DNA of 64,000 nt from Thalassovita litoralis (GTDB lineage: Bacteria; Pseudomonadota; Alphaproteobacteria; Rhodobacterales; Rhodobacteraceae), in NCBI RefSeq assembly GCF_900182725.1, contig NZ_FXTO01000001.1, positions 1 to 64,000 on the forward strand. The letters run 5' to 3'. The translations under genes were made by a program, and so were the position numbers. This document shows, piece by piece, positions 1-9,322 of the stretch; position 1 is the stretch's first letter, and every line of letters begins with the position of its first letter. The notes below the pieces were generated by a model. That model saw only the letters and a program-made list of their open reading frames with translations. It had not been told where the DNA came from and ran no database searches.

Positions 1-317
1 CCGCCTCGCCGTCCGTCCGACCCACCGTCAAGCGCCTCAGCGCCGCCGGTGAAGGGGGTTCTAAGCATAACTCCCACTACCCGCAAGCAGTTTTTTCAAG
101 ATTTTCGATTTTCTTTGAAAATTCTTTATTTGTATTGAAAATCAATACCTTACGAATCTTCACATCGAGATACCTACGCGATACTGCATCTGCAATGCTG
201 CAAAACAGCATTAAGAGAGCCAGCACCCTGAGTTATCCCCAGACTTACCCACAAGATGTAGCGCAAATCACCGGAATCCACCGCGACTCGCCCCGCTGAC
301 ACTATGGCGTGGAACGG
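1..317. other. Non-coding left edge, AT-rich, DnaA-box-like words
   Basis: I see no convincing gene here. Bases about 90-160 are clearly more AT-rich than the rest of the window. At 233-241 (TTATCCCCA) and 245-253 (TTACCCACA) there are two words, each one mismatch from the DnaA box consensus TTATCCACA, in the same orientation. No replication genes lie nearby, so this is noted and not called an origin. The region lies downstream of msrQ (minus strand), whose stop codon is at 318. Confidence 0.4.
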
Positions 318-920
318 TCAGGCCGAGCGCTTTCGGGCTACGATCCCCGGCAAGCGCAGCCCCAAAAGCAGCACACACCCCGCCGCATACACCAGCGGCT
401 CAATCTGAATCCCCTTGCGTAGCATCACGAAATGCACCGCCGCCAAGAACACAGCCGGATAGGTCAAGCGATGCAATTTACGCCAATTCGGCCCCAACCG
501 CCGAACAGACCGATTGTTCGATGTGGCCGCCAACGGCAACAGCAGCGCCAGCGCGATCATGCCCACCGTGATATAGGGCCGCTTCACAATATCCGCCCAG
601 ACACGGGACAACGCCTGCACATCCAACGCAGCCCAAACCAAGACATGACACAAGACAAAGAAAACCGCCGTCAGTCCGATAGCCCGGCGAAATCGCAACA
701 GGTTCAGCCCGGCAAGCCGCCGCAACGGCGTAACCGCCAGCCCCGCAATCAACAGGATCAGCGCCGCCTGCCCATAGTGGTGTTCCAACGCTTTGACCGG
801 GTCCACACCCAACTGGCCAGTGGCACCCTGCCAGAACAGGATTGTCGCCCATGCCAGCCCGCCAAGATACACGATCCATGTCGGCACATGGCGCAACGCC
901 TGATTAATCCCTGGTATCAT
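318..920 (-). CDS. msrQ: MsrQ, heme-binding membrane subunit of the MsrPQ system
   Basis: 200-aa integral membrane protein of the ferric-reductase-like/YedZ family, with about five to six hydrophobic segments. Conserved family features include histidines in helices (HHYGQA near residue 46, CHVLVW near 91, KLHRLTYP near 148) that would bind b-type heme. Family knowledge: MsrQ passes electrons from the quinone pool or flavin reductase to periplasmic MsrP. It starts 2 nt after the msrP stop codon on the same strand, so the two are co-transcribed. The length is normal for the family. Confidence 0.93.
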   Translation of the reverse strand: MIPGINQALRHVPTWIVYLGGLAWATILFWQGATGQLGVDPVKALEHHYGQAALILLIAGLAVTPLRRLAGLNLLRFRRAIGLTAVFFVLCHVLVWAALDVQALSRVWADIVKRPYITVGMIALALLLPLAATSNNRSVRRLGPNWRKLHRLTYPAVFLAAVHFVMLRKGIQIEPLVYAAGCVLLLGLRLPGIVARKRSA

Positions 921-922
921 CG

Positions 923-1828
923 TCAGAAATTCTTCTTCAGGTTCATGCCCGCGTATAGCCCGGCCACTTGATCCGCATATCCGTTGAACATCAGCGTATC
1001 CTGCCGACTGGCAAACAAACCGCCGCCGATCCGTCGTTCCGTTGCCTGCGACCAGCGGGGATGGCTGACCTGCGGGTTCACGTTACTGTAGAACCCATAT
1101 TCCCGCGCATTTGCCTTGTTCCAGCTTGTCGGAGGCTGTTTATCCGTCAGCGTGATCCGAACCACGGACTTGATGGATTTAAATCCATATTTCCACGGCA
1201 CCACCAAGCGCAGCGGGGCGCCGTTCTGATTGGGCAGCGGTTTGCCATAAATCCCGGTGGCCATGATCGTCAGGGGATGCGTCGCCTCGTCCAGACGCAA
1301 CCCTTCGACATAGGGCCAATCCAGAACAGGGTATTTCAGCCCCGGCATTTCTTCGGGGCGGTATAGGGTTTCAAAGGCCACATATTTCGCCCCCGATTGC
1401 GCCCCGGCCGAATTCAGCAAGTCCGCCAGTTCGAATCCATTCCACGGCACCACCATCGACCACGCTTCGACACAGCGGAACCGATATATCCGCTCTTCGA
1501 TCGTCATCTTCGACAGGATATCTTCCAGCGCATAGGCACCGGGCCGGTCGACCAGCCCATCAATCGTGACCGACCACGGGGCTGTCGTCAGCCGCTTGGA
1601 ATTCTGCTTTGGGTCATCCTTGCCCGTGCCGAACTCGTAATAGTTATTGTAACTGGTGATGTCCTCCCAGCTATTCGGGCTTAGCGCTTCGGCATGGGCA
1701 GTTTTGGGCAGGGCAACGCCCGCCAGACCGGCCCCAGCCAAACCCGCCATGATTTGACGACGGTTCATATAAATCTTCTCGGGCGTGACGTCCCGCGCGG
1801 CCACATCGGATTTCCAGCGATTTGCCAT
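923..1828 (-). CDS. msrP: MsrP, periplasmic molybdopterin methionine sulfoxide reductase
   Basis: 301 aa. I chose the ATG at 1828 because a GAGGGG Shine-Dalgarno precedes it; an in-frame upstream extension to 1891 has no such support. The N-terminus carries a twin-arginine signal ([12 protein letters not shown] at about residues 21-32), as expected for a cofactor-loaded Tat substrate. The sulfite-oxidase-fold motif [13 protein letters not shown] contains the Cys that ligates molybdenum. Family role: repair of oxidised methionine in envelope proteins, with electrons from MsrQ encoded immediately downstream. Divergent from the DUF302 gene at 2088; an FNR-like palindrome (1987-2000) lies in the shared upstream region. 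Confidence 0.94.
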   Translation of the reverse strand: MANRWKSDVAARDVTPEKIYMNRRQIMAGLAGAGLAGVALPKTAHAEALSPNSWEDITSYNNYYEFGTGKDDPKQNSKRLTTAPWSVTIDGLVDRPGAYALEDILSKMTIEERIYRFRCVEAWSMVVPWNGFELADLLNSAGAQSGAKYVAFETLYRPEEMPGLKYPVLDWPYVEGLRLDEATHPLTIMATGIYGKPLPNQNGAPLRLVVPWKYGFKSIKSVVRITLTDKQPPTSWNKANAREYGFYSNVNPQVSHPRWSQATERRIGGGLFASRQDTLMFNGYADQVAGLYAGMNLKKNF

Positions 1829-1986
1829 GTGTTCCCCTCTCTTATTGATGAACACAAAGATAAGGCGCACCGGGCCAAACGGCCAAACCACTTCCTCTCA
1901 CGATGGCGTGGCCGGATTGTAACGTTTGTGGATTTGGGTTGGCCCAGCGGCTTCGCTGTTCCACGCTGGCATCAGCCCTATATCTT

Positions 1987-2000
1987 TTGATGTAGGTCAA
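1987..2000. promoter_or_regulatory. FNR/FixK-type palindrome between msrP and DUF302 gene
   Basis: TTGAT-GTAG-GTCAA, a near-perfect match to the FNR-family consensus TTGAT-N4-ATCAA. It lies 88 nt upstream of the DUF302 start at 2088 and about 160 nt upstream of msrP. The distance suits activation of the DUF302 gene better. Oxygen-responsive control is inferred from the motif alone. Confidence 0.6.
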
Positions 2001-2087
2001 AGAGAGACACAAAGGTAAGTGCGAAATAACACTTTCACCCAAATCCCGATCCGCCGGGATGCGCAGAAACACGGAGGAGGCAATTAA

Positions 2088-2531
2088 ATGAAAGCACTGG
2101 TTCTGGCCGCAGGCCTGACAATGGCCGCAAGCGCGGCACTGTCAGACGGCATCGTGACCTACACCACAGATGAATCGTTCGACGATGTGGTGTTCGGGTT
2201 GGAAAACGCCATTCTGGATCAGGGGCTGGTGGTCGATGGCACCTCGCATGTCGGTGAAATGCTGGAACGCACCAAGGCAGATGTGGGGTCGGACATAACC
2301 GTATTCCTAAAGGCTGACGTTTATTCCTTCTGCTCTGCCAAACTGTCGCGCAAGGTGATGGAAGTCGACCCGATGAATATCCGCTTTTGCCCCTATGATA
2401 TTTTCGTGGCCCAACTGCCGGATAGCCCCGATCAAACCATCATCGGCTATCGTGAATTTCCCGAAGGCGAAATGAAAGAGGTGCAGGCCCTGTTGGACAC
2501 CATCGCACGGTCTGCAATCGGAATGGACTGA
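2088..2531 (+). CDS. Secreted DUF302 family protein
   Basis: 147 aa. Residues 1-19 form a short Sec signal ending around ALSDG; the remainder matches the DUF302 pattern (hydrophobic strand, VVDGTSHVG region, a Cys in YSFCSAKL near residue 82 and RFCPYDI near residue 103). DUF302 proteins are small periplasmic or cytosolic alpha/beta proteins with no settled function. A GGAGG motif precedes the ATG. A strong terminator follows directly, so the gene is a single transcription unit. The upstream FNR-like box suggests a link to low oxygen or redox. Confidence 0.8.
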   Translation: MKALVLAAGLTMAASAALSDGIVTYTTDESFDDVVFGLENAILDQGLVVDGTSHVGEMLERTKADVGSDITVFLKADVYSFCSAKLSRKVMEVDPMNIRFCPYDIFVAQLPDSPDQTIIGYREFPEGEMKEVQALLDTIARSAIGMD

Positions 2532-2553
2532 TCCCCGTTTGCCCCCTGAAATG

Positions 2554-2588
2554 AAAAGGCCCGCCAGTTATCCCGGCGGGCCTTTGTT
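2554..2588 (+). terminator. Rho-independent terminator after DUF302 gene
   Basis: Stem GGCCCGCC (2558-2565) pairs with GGCGGGCC (2575-2582) and is followed by TTTGTTGT. The hairpin is preceded by an A run, so it may also stop clpB transcription coming from the other strand. Confidence 0.85.
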
Positions 2589-2591
2589 GTA

Positions 2592-5210
2592 TCAGTGGAC
2601 CACGGCGTCCTGCGGCGGGGTCTGATTGGAATTCCCAATCCGGTCCCCGATAATCAGCCCCTCGGCCCCTGCGGATACCGGAATGGCATCGCCATCCTTC
2701 ACCTCTCCGCCCAGCAGCAGTTCGGCCAGCGGATCCTGCAAGGCGCGTTGGATCACCCGTTTCAGCGGACGCGCACCGAACACCGGATCATATCCTTCGT
2801 CGGCCAGCCATTTCTTTGCATCCGTATCCAGTTGCAGCGCGATTTTGCGCTGCGCCAGACGTTTGCCCAAACGGGCAAGCTGAATATCCACGATCCCGTC
2901 CATATCCTTGCGTCCCAGACGATCGAAAATGATGATCTCGTCCAGACGGTTCAGGAACTCGGGCCGGAAATGTGCGCGCACCGCATCCATCACATCGCGT
3001 TTCGCATCCGCGCTGTCGGCCCCGTCGGGCAACTGGCTTAGCGCCTGCGCCCCAAGGTTCGACGTCAGGATGATCAGCGTCTGCTTGAAGTCCACGGTCC
3101 GGCCCTGACCATCGGTCAGCACACCGTCATCCAGCACTTGCAGCAGCACGTTGAACACGTCCGGGTGGGCTTTTTCCACCTCGTCGAACAGCACCACCTG
3201 ATAAGGACGCCGCCGCACCGCTTCGGTCAGAACCCCGCCTTCGTCATATCCAACATATCCCGGAGGCGCACCGATCAGGCGGCTGACCGAATGTTTCTCC
3301 ATGAACTCGGACATATCAATGCGCACCATCGCGTTGTCGTCGTCGAACAGGAATTCGGCCACGGCCTTGGTCAGTTCGGTTTTCCCCACGCCGGTCGGGC
3401 CAAGGAACAGGAACGACCCCAGCGGACGATTTTCATCGTTCAACCCGGCCCGCGCCCGGCGCACGGCATTTGCCACCGCCTTCACTGCCAGGTTCTGACC
3501 GATCACCCGCTTGTGCAGGCCGTCTTCCATCGCCAGCAGCTTTTCACGCTCGCCTTCCAGCATCTTCGCGGTCGGGATGCCCGTCCAGCGTTCGACAACC
3601 TGGGCAATCTGTTCCGGGCGCACGGCTTCTTCGACCATGACGCCATTATCTTCGGCGGCTTCGGCCTCGGCCAGTTGCTTTTCAAGCTGCGGGATCACGC
3701 CATAGGACAGCTCCCCGGCCTTGGCCAGATTGCCCTCGCGTTTAGCGATTTCCAAATCGGCGCGGGCCTTGTCCAACTGTTCTTTCAGATCACGCGCCCC
3801 GGCCAGCTTGTCCCGCTCTGCCTGCCATTTGGCTGTCAGCTCGGCGCTGCGGTCTTGCAGGTCGGCCAATTCCTTTTCCAGATTGGCCAGACGATCCTTG
3901 GATGCAGCATCGTCTTCCAACTTCAACGCCTCAACCTCGATCTGCATTTGCAGGATATTGCGGTCCAGTTGGTCCAGTTCTTCGGGCTTGCTGTCCACTT
4001 CCATCCGCAACCGGCTGGCCGCTTCGTCCACAAGGTCAATCGCCTTATCCGGCAGGAAACGGTCCGTGATATAGCGGTGCGACAGCGTTGCCGCCGCCAC
4101 AAGGGCCGAGTCGCTGATCCGTACCCCGTGGTGCAGTTCGTACTTTTCCTTGATCCCGCGCAGGATGCTGATCGTGTCTTCGACCGTGGGTTCCTCGACC
4201 ACGACAGGCTGGAACCGACGGGCCAGCGCCGCGTCTTTTTCAACATACTTGCGGTATTCATCCAGCGTGGTCGCACCGATACAGTGCAGTTCCCCCCGCG
4301 CCAGCGCCGGTTTGATCAGGTTCGCGGCATCCATCGCACCATCGGTTTTACCCGCGCCCACCAGCGTGTGCATCTCATCAATAAACAGGATGATTTCGCC
4401 CGCAGCGGCCTCGATCTCTTTCAGAATGGCTTTCAGCCGCTCCTCGAACTCGCCCCGATATTTCGCGCCAGCAATCAGCGCGCCCATGTCCAGCGCCAAC
4501 AGTTTTTTATTGCGCAGGGATTCAGGCACATCACCGTTGATAATGCGCAGGGCCATGCCCTCGGCAATCGCGGTTTTACCCACGCCGGGTTCCCCGATCA
4601 GAACCGGGTTGTTCTTGGTCCGGCGGCTTAGCACCTGCATGGAACGGCGGATTTCTTCGTCCCGGCCAATGATCGGGTCGATTTTGCCCTGTTCTGCGGC
4701 CTCTGTCAGGTCGCGGGCGTATTTCTTCAGCGCGTCATAACCTTCTTCGGCGGATGCACTGTCAGCAGTCCGCCCCTTGCGGATGTCATTGATCGCAGCG
4801 TTCAGCTTTTGTGGCGTCACCGCCCCGGCATCCAAAGCGTCCTTGGCCTTGGATTTCACCATAGCCAGCGCCAACAGGATACGTTCGACCGGAACAAAAC
4901 TGTCCCCGGCTTTTTTGGCAACCTGCTCTGCCTCGTCCAGCACCTTAGCGGCAGCGGTATCCAGATACACCTGCCCCGCATCGCCCGACACCTTGGGCAG
5001 CTTGTCGACGGCAGCATTCACCGCCTCGATCACGGCGGCGGCATTCCCACCGGCGCGATTGATCAGGTTTGCCGACAAACCCTGATCGTCATCCATCAAT
5101 GCTTTTAGAATGTGTTCGGGCAACAGCCGTTGGTGGCCTTCCCGCATAGCAATCGTTTGGGCAGCCTGAATAAAGCCGCGCGACCGCTCCGTGAACTTGT
5201 TCAAGTCCAT
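2592..5210 (-). CDS. clpB: ClpB, disaggregating AAA+ chaperone
   Basis: 872 aa, typical for the family. The start at 5210 ([10 protein letters not shown]) matches the conserved ClpB N-terminus; an in-frame extension to 5684 would run into pyrF and is not supported. Domains: Clp-N repeats (about 1-145), AAA-1 with Walker A GEPGVGKT (Lys212), the coiled-coil M domain (about 400-530), AAA-2 with Walker A GPTGVGKT (Lys610), and the C-terminal ClpB small domain. It resolves protein aggregates together with DnaK. Divergent from pyrF across about 195 bp. Confidence 0.97.
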   Translation of the reverse strand: MDLNKFTERSRGFIQAAQTIAMREGHQRLLPEHILKALMDDDQGLSANLINRAGGNAAAVIEAVNAAVDKLPKVSGDAGQVYLDTAAAKVLDEAEQVAKKAGDSFVPVERILLALAMVKSKAKDALDAGAVTPQKLNAAINDIRKGRTADSASAEEGYDALKKYARDLTEAAEQGKIDPIIGRDEEIRRSMQVLSRRTKNNPVLIGEPGVGKTAIAEGMALRIINGDVPESLRNKKLLALDMGALIAGAKYRGEFEERLKAILKEIEAAAGEIILFIDEMHTLVGAGKTDGAMDAANLIKPALARGELHCIGATTLDEYRKYVEKDAALARRFQPVVVEEPTVEDTISILRGIKEKYELHHGVRISDSALVAAATLSHRYITDRFLPDKAIDLVDEAASRLRMEVDSKPEELDQLDRNILQMQIEVEALKLEDDAASKDRLANLEKELADLQDRSAELTAKWQAERDKLAGARDLKEQLDKARADLEIAKREGNLAKAGELSYGVIPQLEKQLAEAEAAEDNGVMVEEAVRPEQIAQVVERWTGIPTAKMLEGEREKLLAMEDGLHKRVIGQNLAVKAVANAVRRARAGLNDENRPLGSFLFLGPTGVGKTELTKAVAEFLFDDDNAMVRIDMSEFMEKHSVSRLIGAPPGYVGYDEGGVLTEAVRRRPYQVVLFDEVEKAHPDVFNVLLQVLDDGVLTDGQGRTVDFKQTLIILTSNLGAQALSQLPDGADSADAKRDVMDAVRAHFRPEFLNRLDEIIIFDRLGRKDMDGIVDIQLARLGKRLAQRKIALQLDTDAKKWLADEGYDPVFGARPLKRVIQRALQDPLAELLLGGEVKDGDAIPVSAGAEGLIIGDRIGNSNQTPPQDAVVH

Positions 5211-5405
5211 CGCTCTCTCCTTTGCTAAGCGCCCTGTTTGCCGGATGCCCACCTGTGCGGCACATCCCTTTTCGGGCCTCGGGATATAGGTGGCAATCAC
5301 TCCGCCCCTGTTCAAGCCCCCGTGATGCTTTTCGTAACCGCGCACAGCTTGACGGACCGGGCCGATCCCGCGAAAAGGGCGCAACCTTATATATAGGAGT
5401 CCCCC

Positions 5406-6101
5406 ATGTCCGATGACCGCCTGATTGTTGCCCTTGATGTGCCGAATGTTCTGGATGGCCTTGAACTGGCCAAAACGCTTGGTGATGCGGTGTCCTTCTA
5501 CAAAATCGGTCTGGGAATGCTGACCGGCGGCGGACTGGCCCTGGCGAATGAACTGAAACAGGAATACGGCAAACGTATCTTTCTGGACATGAAGTTCTTT
5601 GACATCGGCGCGACCGTAGAAGCCGCCGTGCGCGGTGTGGCGCAATACGATCTGGATTTTCTGACCGTCCACGGCGACCCCCATGTTGTCCGCGCCGCGA
5701 AAGAAGGTGCCGCAGGCAAAGACCTGAAAATTCTGGCCGTCACGATCCTGACGTCGCTGGACCGGGCCGATCTGGATGCCAGCCTAATCAAATCCGGCGA
5801 TGTCAAAGATCTGGTACTGGAACGCGCCGCCAATGCGCTCGAAGCCGGGGCCGATGGCGTGATCGCCAGCCCGCAAGAAGCCGCGCTGATCCGTGCCCTT
5901 CCGCAGGCCGAAGGCCGCCTGATCGTCACCCCCGGCGTGCGCCCCGCAGGTGCAGCACTTGGCGATCAGAAACGCGTTGCCACTCCGGCGCAGGCGCTAA
6001 CCGATGGGGCCGATCATATCGTGGTGGGCCGTCCGATCTGGGCGCAGCCCGATCCCCGCGCCGCCGCGCTGGCGATTTTGGACAAAATCAAATCCATCTG
6101 A
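5406..6101 (+). CDS. pyrF: PyrF, orotidine 5'-phosphate decarboxylase
   Basis: 231 aa; catalyses the last step of UMP synthesis, OMP to UMP plus CO2. The active-site signature [11 protein letters not shown] is present at 61-71 with the Asp61-Lys63-Asp66 network. The C-terminal phosphate loop (TPGVRP and VVGRPIW) is intact. The ATG has a good ribosome site (AGGAG at about 5395). It stands alone, is followed by a terminator, and is divergent from clpB. Confidence 0.97.
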   Translation: MSDDRLIVALDVPNVLDGLELAKTLGDAVSFYKIGLGMLTGGGLALANELKQEYGKRIFLDMKFFDIGATVEAAVRGVAQYDLDFLTVHGDPHVVRAAKEGAAGKDLKILAVTILTSLDRADLDASLIKSGDVKDLVLERAANALEAGADGVIASPQEAALIRALPQAEGRLIVTPGVRPAGAALGDQKRVATPAQALTDGADHIVVGRPIWAQPDPRAAALAILDKIKSI

Positions 6102-6106
6102 CACAA

Positions 6107-6138
6107 CAAGGCCCGGACCATTCCGGGCCTTCGCTTTT
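6107..6138. terminator. Terminator between pyrF and the convergent NUDIX gene
   Basis: GGCCCGGA (6110-6117) pairs with TCCGGGCC (6122-6129) around a 4-nt loop, followed by TTCGCTTTT. It sits between convergent genes and probably serves mainly pyrF. Confidence 0.8.
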
Positions 6139-6142
6139 CCGC

Positions 6143-6571
6143 TTAGCGCACCACGGCCTGATCCCGTAGGAATATCCCGACCCTATCGGCAAAATGCGGA
6201 ATGCGGCGCGGGTGCTGCCGGTACACCTCGGGCGGCATCAATTCCCAATACTGCCCTTCGTTACCGAACCGAATATCCGCCTCGCGCCCTGCCTCCAGCA
6301 TCGCCGCAAAAAACCAAACCGGCTCGCCCGTGCTGGCCGGAAAGACGCGTTTCCAAATCAGGTCGCGCGGATGCAGCAACAGCCCCAGTTCCTCGTGTGT
6401 TTCACGTAACACGCAGGTTTCAGGGCTTTCCACCCCTTCCCGCCCGCCGCCCGGCAGGTCCAAATGCCCCGCCCAGACCAATCCGGGCTTTTCATCCCGC
6501 ATGATCACCGCCAGTTCACCACCAATAAACAGCGCCAGTTTGGCACCCCGAAAATCTGTATCTTCACTCAT
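6143..6571 (-). CDS. NUDIX hydrolase
   Basis: About 142 aa from the ATG at 6571; an alternative start at 6607 (or GTG at 6616) would add up to 15 residues, and no clear ribosome site decides. The full Nudix box is readable at about 42-64: G-x5-E-x7-RETHEELGL, with the metal-binding glutamates intact. Such enzymes cleave nucleoside diphosphates linked to another group; the substrate cannot be told from sequence. Its 5' end lies close to dinB, which is divergent. Confidence 0.85.
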   Translation of the reverse strand: MSEDTDFRGAKLALFIGGELAVIMRDEKPGLVWAGHLDLPGGGREGVESPETCVLRETHEELGLLLHPRDLIWKRVFPASTGEPVWFFAAMLEAGREADIRFGNEGQYWELMPPEVYRQHPRRIPHFADRVGIFLRDQAVVR

Positions 6572-6630
6572 GCCCGTTATATAATCATGCGCAGACGACT
6601 TGCCCATGACAGTCACGAAACTCTGATCGA

Positions 6631-7884
6631 ATGCCCGCCCTGTGCCGTTCCTGCCTGACCGTGTTTGAAAGCGGCAACCGCTGCCCGTCCTGCCGTGGGC
6701 CGCGGATCGTTTCGCATCCTGAACTGCTGACGCTGTCCATCGCCCATATGGATTGCGATGCCTTCTATGCCTCGGTTGAAAAGCGCGAAAACCCCGATTT
6801 AGCGGACAAACCAGTGATTATCGGCGGTGGGCGGCGTGGCGTGGTGTCCACCGCCTGCTATGTGGCCCGCATCCGGGGGGTGCGTTCCGCCATGCCGATG
6901 TTTCAGGCGCTGAAACTATGCCCGGACGCGGTGGTGATCCCGCCCCGCATGGCGCTATATGTTGAAGTCAGCCGCGCCATCCGCGCGATGATGGAGGAAC
7001 TAACCCCCGCCATCCAACCCCTGTCATTGGACGAAGCATTTCTGGACCTGTCCGGCACCGAACGCCTGCATGGCGCCCCGCCCGCCGTGATGCTAGCCCG
7101 CCTGACCAAACGCATGCGGGATGAACTGGGCGTTACCGGGTCCATCGGGCTAAGCCACAATAAGTTTCTGGCCAAGATCGCATCAGATCTGGATAAACCA
7201 AACGGGTTTTCCGTCATCGGTCAGGCCGAAACCACCGATTTCCTAAAGGATAAACCCGTGCGCATGATCTGGGGCGTTGGCACCGCCACACAAGCGGCGC
7301 TGGAAAAGGCCGGGATTCGCACCTTTACCGATCTGCTACGCTGGGACAAAAATGATCTGCGCATGCGGTTCGGCGCAATGGGGGATCGCCTGTGGCATCT
7401 GGCACGAGGGCAGGACAATCGCCCGGTCACGCCGCACGAACCGATCAAATCCATTTCCAATGAAACCACGTTCAACGAAGATACCAGCAACCCCGATATT
7501 CTGGACGGCCACCTGTGGCGGCTGGCTGAAAACGTCGCGGACCGCGCCAAGGCACGCGGGTTGGCCGGGCGCGTCATTACCCTGAAACTGAAAAAATCCG
7601 ATCACCGCATTCTGACCCGCCGCCAAAGCCAGCGCGAACCCGCGCAACTGGCGGACCGGATTTATCGGGTGGCACGGGCGCTATACGATCAGGTGCCGGG
7701 CGAAGGTCCGTATCGGCTGATCGGGGTGGGTATTTCCGACCTGTGTCCAGAACACGAAGCCGGACATTCCGGCGACCTGCTGGACCCGCTGGCCGAAACC
7801 CGCAGCCGCGCGGAACGCGCCACGGACGAGATTCGCAAACGCTTTGGCAAGGATGCCATCACCAAGGGCCGCTCCCTGCGGTGA
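6631..7884 (+). CDS. dinB: DNA polymerase IV (DinB, Y family)
   Basis: 417 aa. The catalytic carboxylates are present: HMDCDAFYASVE (Asp41) and SLDEAFLDLSG (Asp134-Glu135). The C-terminal little-finger domain is complete. Compared with the E. coli enzyme there is an extra leader of about 35 residues containing CxxC (5-8) and CPSC (18-21), a likely zinc ribbon; the ATG at 6631 is followed at once by this leader, so it appears to be translated. Family role: error-prone translesion synthesis. No LexA box was identified upstream. Confidence 0.94.
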   Translation: MPALCRSCLTVFESGNRCPSCRGPRIVSHPELLTLSIAHMDCDAFYASVEKRENPDLADKPVIIGGGRRGVVSTACYVARIRGVRSAMPMFQALKLCPDAVVIPPRMALYVEVSRAIRAMMEELTPAIQPLSLDEAFLDLSGTERLHGAPPAVMLARLTKRMRDELGVTGSIGLSHNKFLAKIASDLDKPNGFSVIGQAETTDFLKDKPVRMIWGVGTATQAALEKAGIRTFTDLLRWDKNDLRMRFGAMGDRLWHLARGQDNRPVTPHEPIKSISNETTFNEDTSNPDILDGHLWRLAENVADRAKARGLAGRVITLKLKKSDHRILTRRQSQREPAQLADRIYRVARALYDQVPGEGPYRLIGVGISDLCPEHEAGHSGDLLDPLAETRSRAERATDEIRKRFGKDAITKGRSLR

Positions 7885-7885
7885 T

Positions 7886-8746
7886 TCATTCAGCCGCTAA
7901 TTGCTGCTGCCCCTCGCCATAGGCGGCGATTTTACCGATGATCCGCGCCATCGCCTCTTGCATGGCGCGAAAGTTATTGTTCGGTCGAATTAACGGCTCG
8001 TTCATGTAAAGCGAACGGTCGATTTCCACCTGAATCGTGTGTTGCCTGCGGGATGGGCGGCCATAATGCTGTGTCGTATAAGCCCCGGCAAAGGGAACAT
8101 TTCGCACCACGCTCAGCCCTTCGTCCAAAAAGGCGCGTTCAACCACATCCATCACAGCGGCGCTGGCCGATGCACCGAATCTGTCCCCCAGAACCACCTC
8201 GGGCCGACGCATCCCCGACCGGGCCAAATTATCCAGCGCTTCATGTGGCATGGAATGACAATCAATCAGAATCGCCTGCCCGAACAGCTCGTGCGATTCG
8301 TTCAGAAGCGACTGCAATTTTTCATGATAGGGGTGCCAATAGGTATCAATCCGCGCCTGCACCTCCTCCATTGTCAGCTTTCCGCTGTAAATACAGCGCG
8401 AATTCGCCACCACACGCGGCACCACCCCCAACCCTGACACGATTCGCGGATTGTAGGTCACGCTGCGCATTCCCTGAATCAGCGCCGGGTCCAATTCATC
8501 CGGGCTGCGGTTCATATCCACATAGGCGCGGGGGGCGGTCGCTTCGATAAACGGCGCACCAGAATCGGATGCGCCTGCGAACAATCGGTCCACAAACGCA
8601 TCTTCGGATGACCGAATCGCATGATCGTCCAGAACTGACTGCTGCAAAAAGCTTTTCGGATAGTCCCGGCTGCTATGCGGGGACGCAAAAATCACGCTGC
8701 TTGTGCGCGATTGTGGCATCAATACTCTATACGCAGCCTTGGGCAT
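7886..8746 (-). CDS. N-formylglutamate amidohydrolase family protein
   Basis: 286 aa. The start at 8746 is chosen for its AGGAGAG ribosome site. Recognisable family motifs are the early FASPHSSRDYP, the RAYVDMNRSPDELD segment, the metal-site DCHSMP near the middle, and the C-terminal VQVEIDRSLYMNE-type motif (here TIQVEIDRSLY). The classic reaction is hydrolysis of N-formylglutamate in histidine degradation, but no hut genes are nearby, so the real substrate is uncertain. Convergent with dinB; the stops are 2 nt apart. Confidence 0.85.
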   Translation of the reverse strand: MPKAAYRVLMPQSRTSSVIFASPHSSRDYPKSFLQQSVLDDHAIRSSEDAFVDRLFAGASDSGAPFIEATAPRAYVDMNRSPDELDPALIQGMRSVTYNPRIVSGLGVVPRVVANSRCIYSGKLTMEEVQARIDTYWHPYHEKLQSLLNESHELFGQAILIDCHSMPHEALDNLARSGMRRPEVVLGDRFGASASAAVMDVVERAFLDEGLSVVRNVPFAGAYTTQHYGRPSRRQHTIQVEIDRSLYMNEPLIRPNNNFRAMQEAMARIIGKIAAYGEGQQQLAAE

Positions 8747-8896
8747 GTACTCTCCTGTCCTAAGAAATATCATAGACTGAATAATCTTGTGACCAAAAGC
8801 CCTTGATCACCCCTGCGACTCCTTTTATAGAGCGCAGACCGGCGCGGATTTCCGCGCCCCTTTCTTTAGGGGTTCGGGCCGTTTCGGGACAAATAC

Positions 8897-8971
8897 GGGC
8901 GATTAGCTCAGCGGTAGAGCACTTCGTTGACATCGAAGGGGTCACAAGTTCGATCCTTGTATCGCCCACCA
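8897..8971 (+). tRNA. tRNA-Val (anticodon GAC)
   Basis: Cloverleaf read directly: acceptor GGGCGAT pairs with ATCGCCC, the D-arm contains AGCTCAGCGGTAGAGC, the anticodon stem CTTCG/CGAAG encloses loop TTGACAT with anticodon GAC (8929-8931), and the T-arm has GTTCGATC. The terminal CCA is encoded at 8969-8971. Confidence 0.97.
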
Positions 8972-9036
8972 TTAACCTCGCCTTTTAGGCGACCCGCAAA
9001 CCCAGGCGCAAGGCGCCGCGAATGAAGGAGAAGGCC

Positions 9037-9162
9037 ATGAAGGTCAAAAACTCGCTCCGCTCGCTCAAGCAGCGTCACCGCGACTGCCGTGTCGTGCGCC
9101 GTAAAGGCCGCGTCTACGTCATCAACAAGACGCAGCGCCGTTTCAAAGCCCGTCAAGGCTAA
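9037..9162 (+). CDS. ykgO: 50S ribosomal protein L36, type B (YkgO-like)
   Basis: 41-aa basic protein ([17 protein letters not shown]...). It matches the Zn-independent L36 form: only one Cys is present (residue 17), not the four-Cys/His set of the zinc form. This is the usual L36 of Rhodobacterales. A strong AAGGAGAAGG ribosome site lies at 9024-9033, and a terminator follows at 9182. It is 65 nt downstream of tRNA-Val on the same strand. Confidence 0.95.
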   Translation: MKVKNSLRSLKQRHRDCRVVRRKGRVYVINKTQRRFKARQG

Positions 9163-9181
9163 GAACGGTTAGAGTTCAAGC

Positions 9182-9219
9182 AAAAGACCGCCCCACGCAT
9201 TTGCCGGGGCGGTCTTTTT
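9182..9219 (+). terminator. Terminator after ykgO
   Basis: AAAAGACCGCCCC pairs with GGGGCGGTCTTTTT, ending in a T run. The hairpin has 12 or more base pairs and is very strong. Confidence 0.93.
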
Positions 9220-9239
9220 CTTTGTGGTGTTGGCAAAAT

Positions 9240-9253
9240 TTGACCCCAGTCAA
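9240..9253. promoter_or_regulatory. FNR/FixK-type palindrome upstream of phaC
   Basis: TTGAC-CCCA-GTCAA, a perfect inverted repeat with the spacing of FNR-family sites. It lies 70 nt upstream of the phaC ATG, a typical position for class II activation, if transcription starts about 30 nt before the gene. Confidence 0.55.
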
Positions 9254-9322
9254 CAATGTGACATCCTAAATGTGTCATATGGCACGGGAATCGGAACCCG
9301 TTCCCAACCCCAAAGGCACCAC

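Noticed and set aside
1-317. Chromosome origin
   Set aside because: Only two imperfect DnaA-box words and no replication genes in the window.
3138-4631. Long open frame antisense to clpB
   Set aside because: It is the complement of strongly coding clpB sequence with codon-bias-driven stop avoidance; no family match and no ribosome site.
5284-5316. Heat-shock sigma-type promoter for clpB (minus strand CTTG and CCTATAT)
   Set aside because: The spacer is 22 nt, where 17-18 is expected, so I do not call it.
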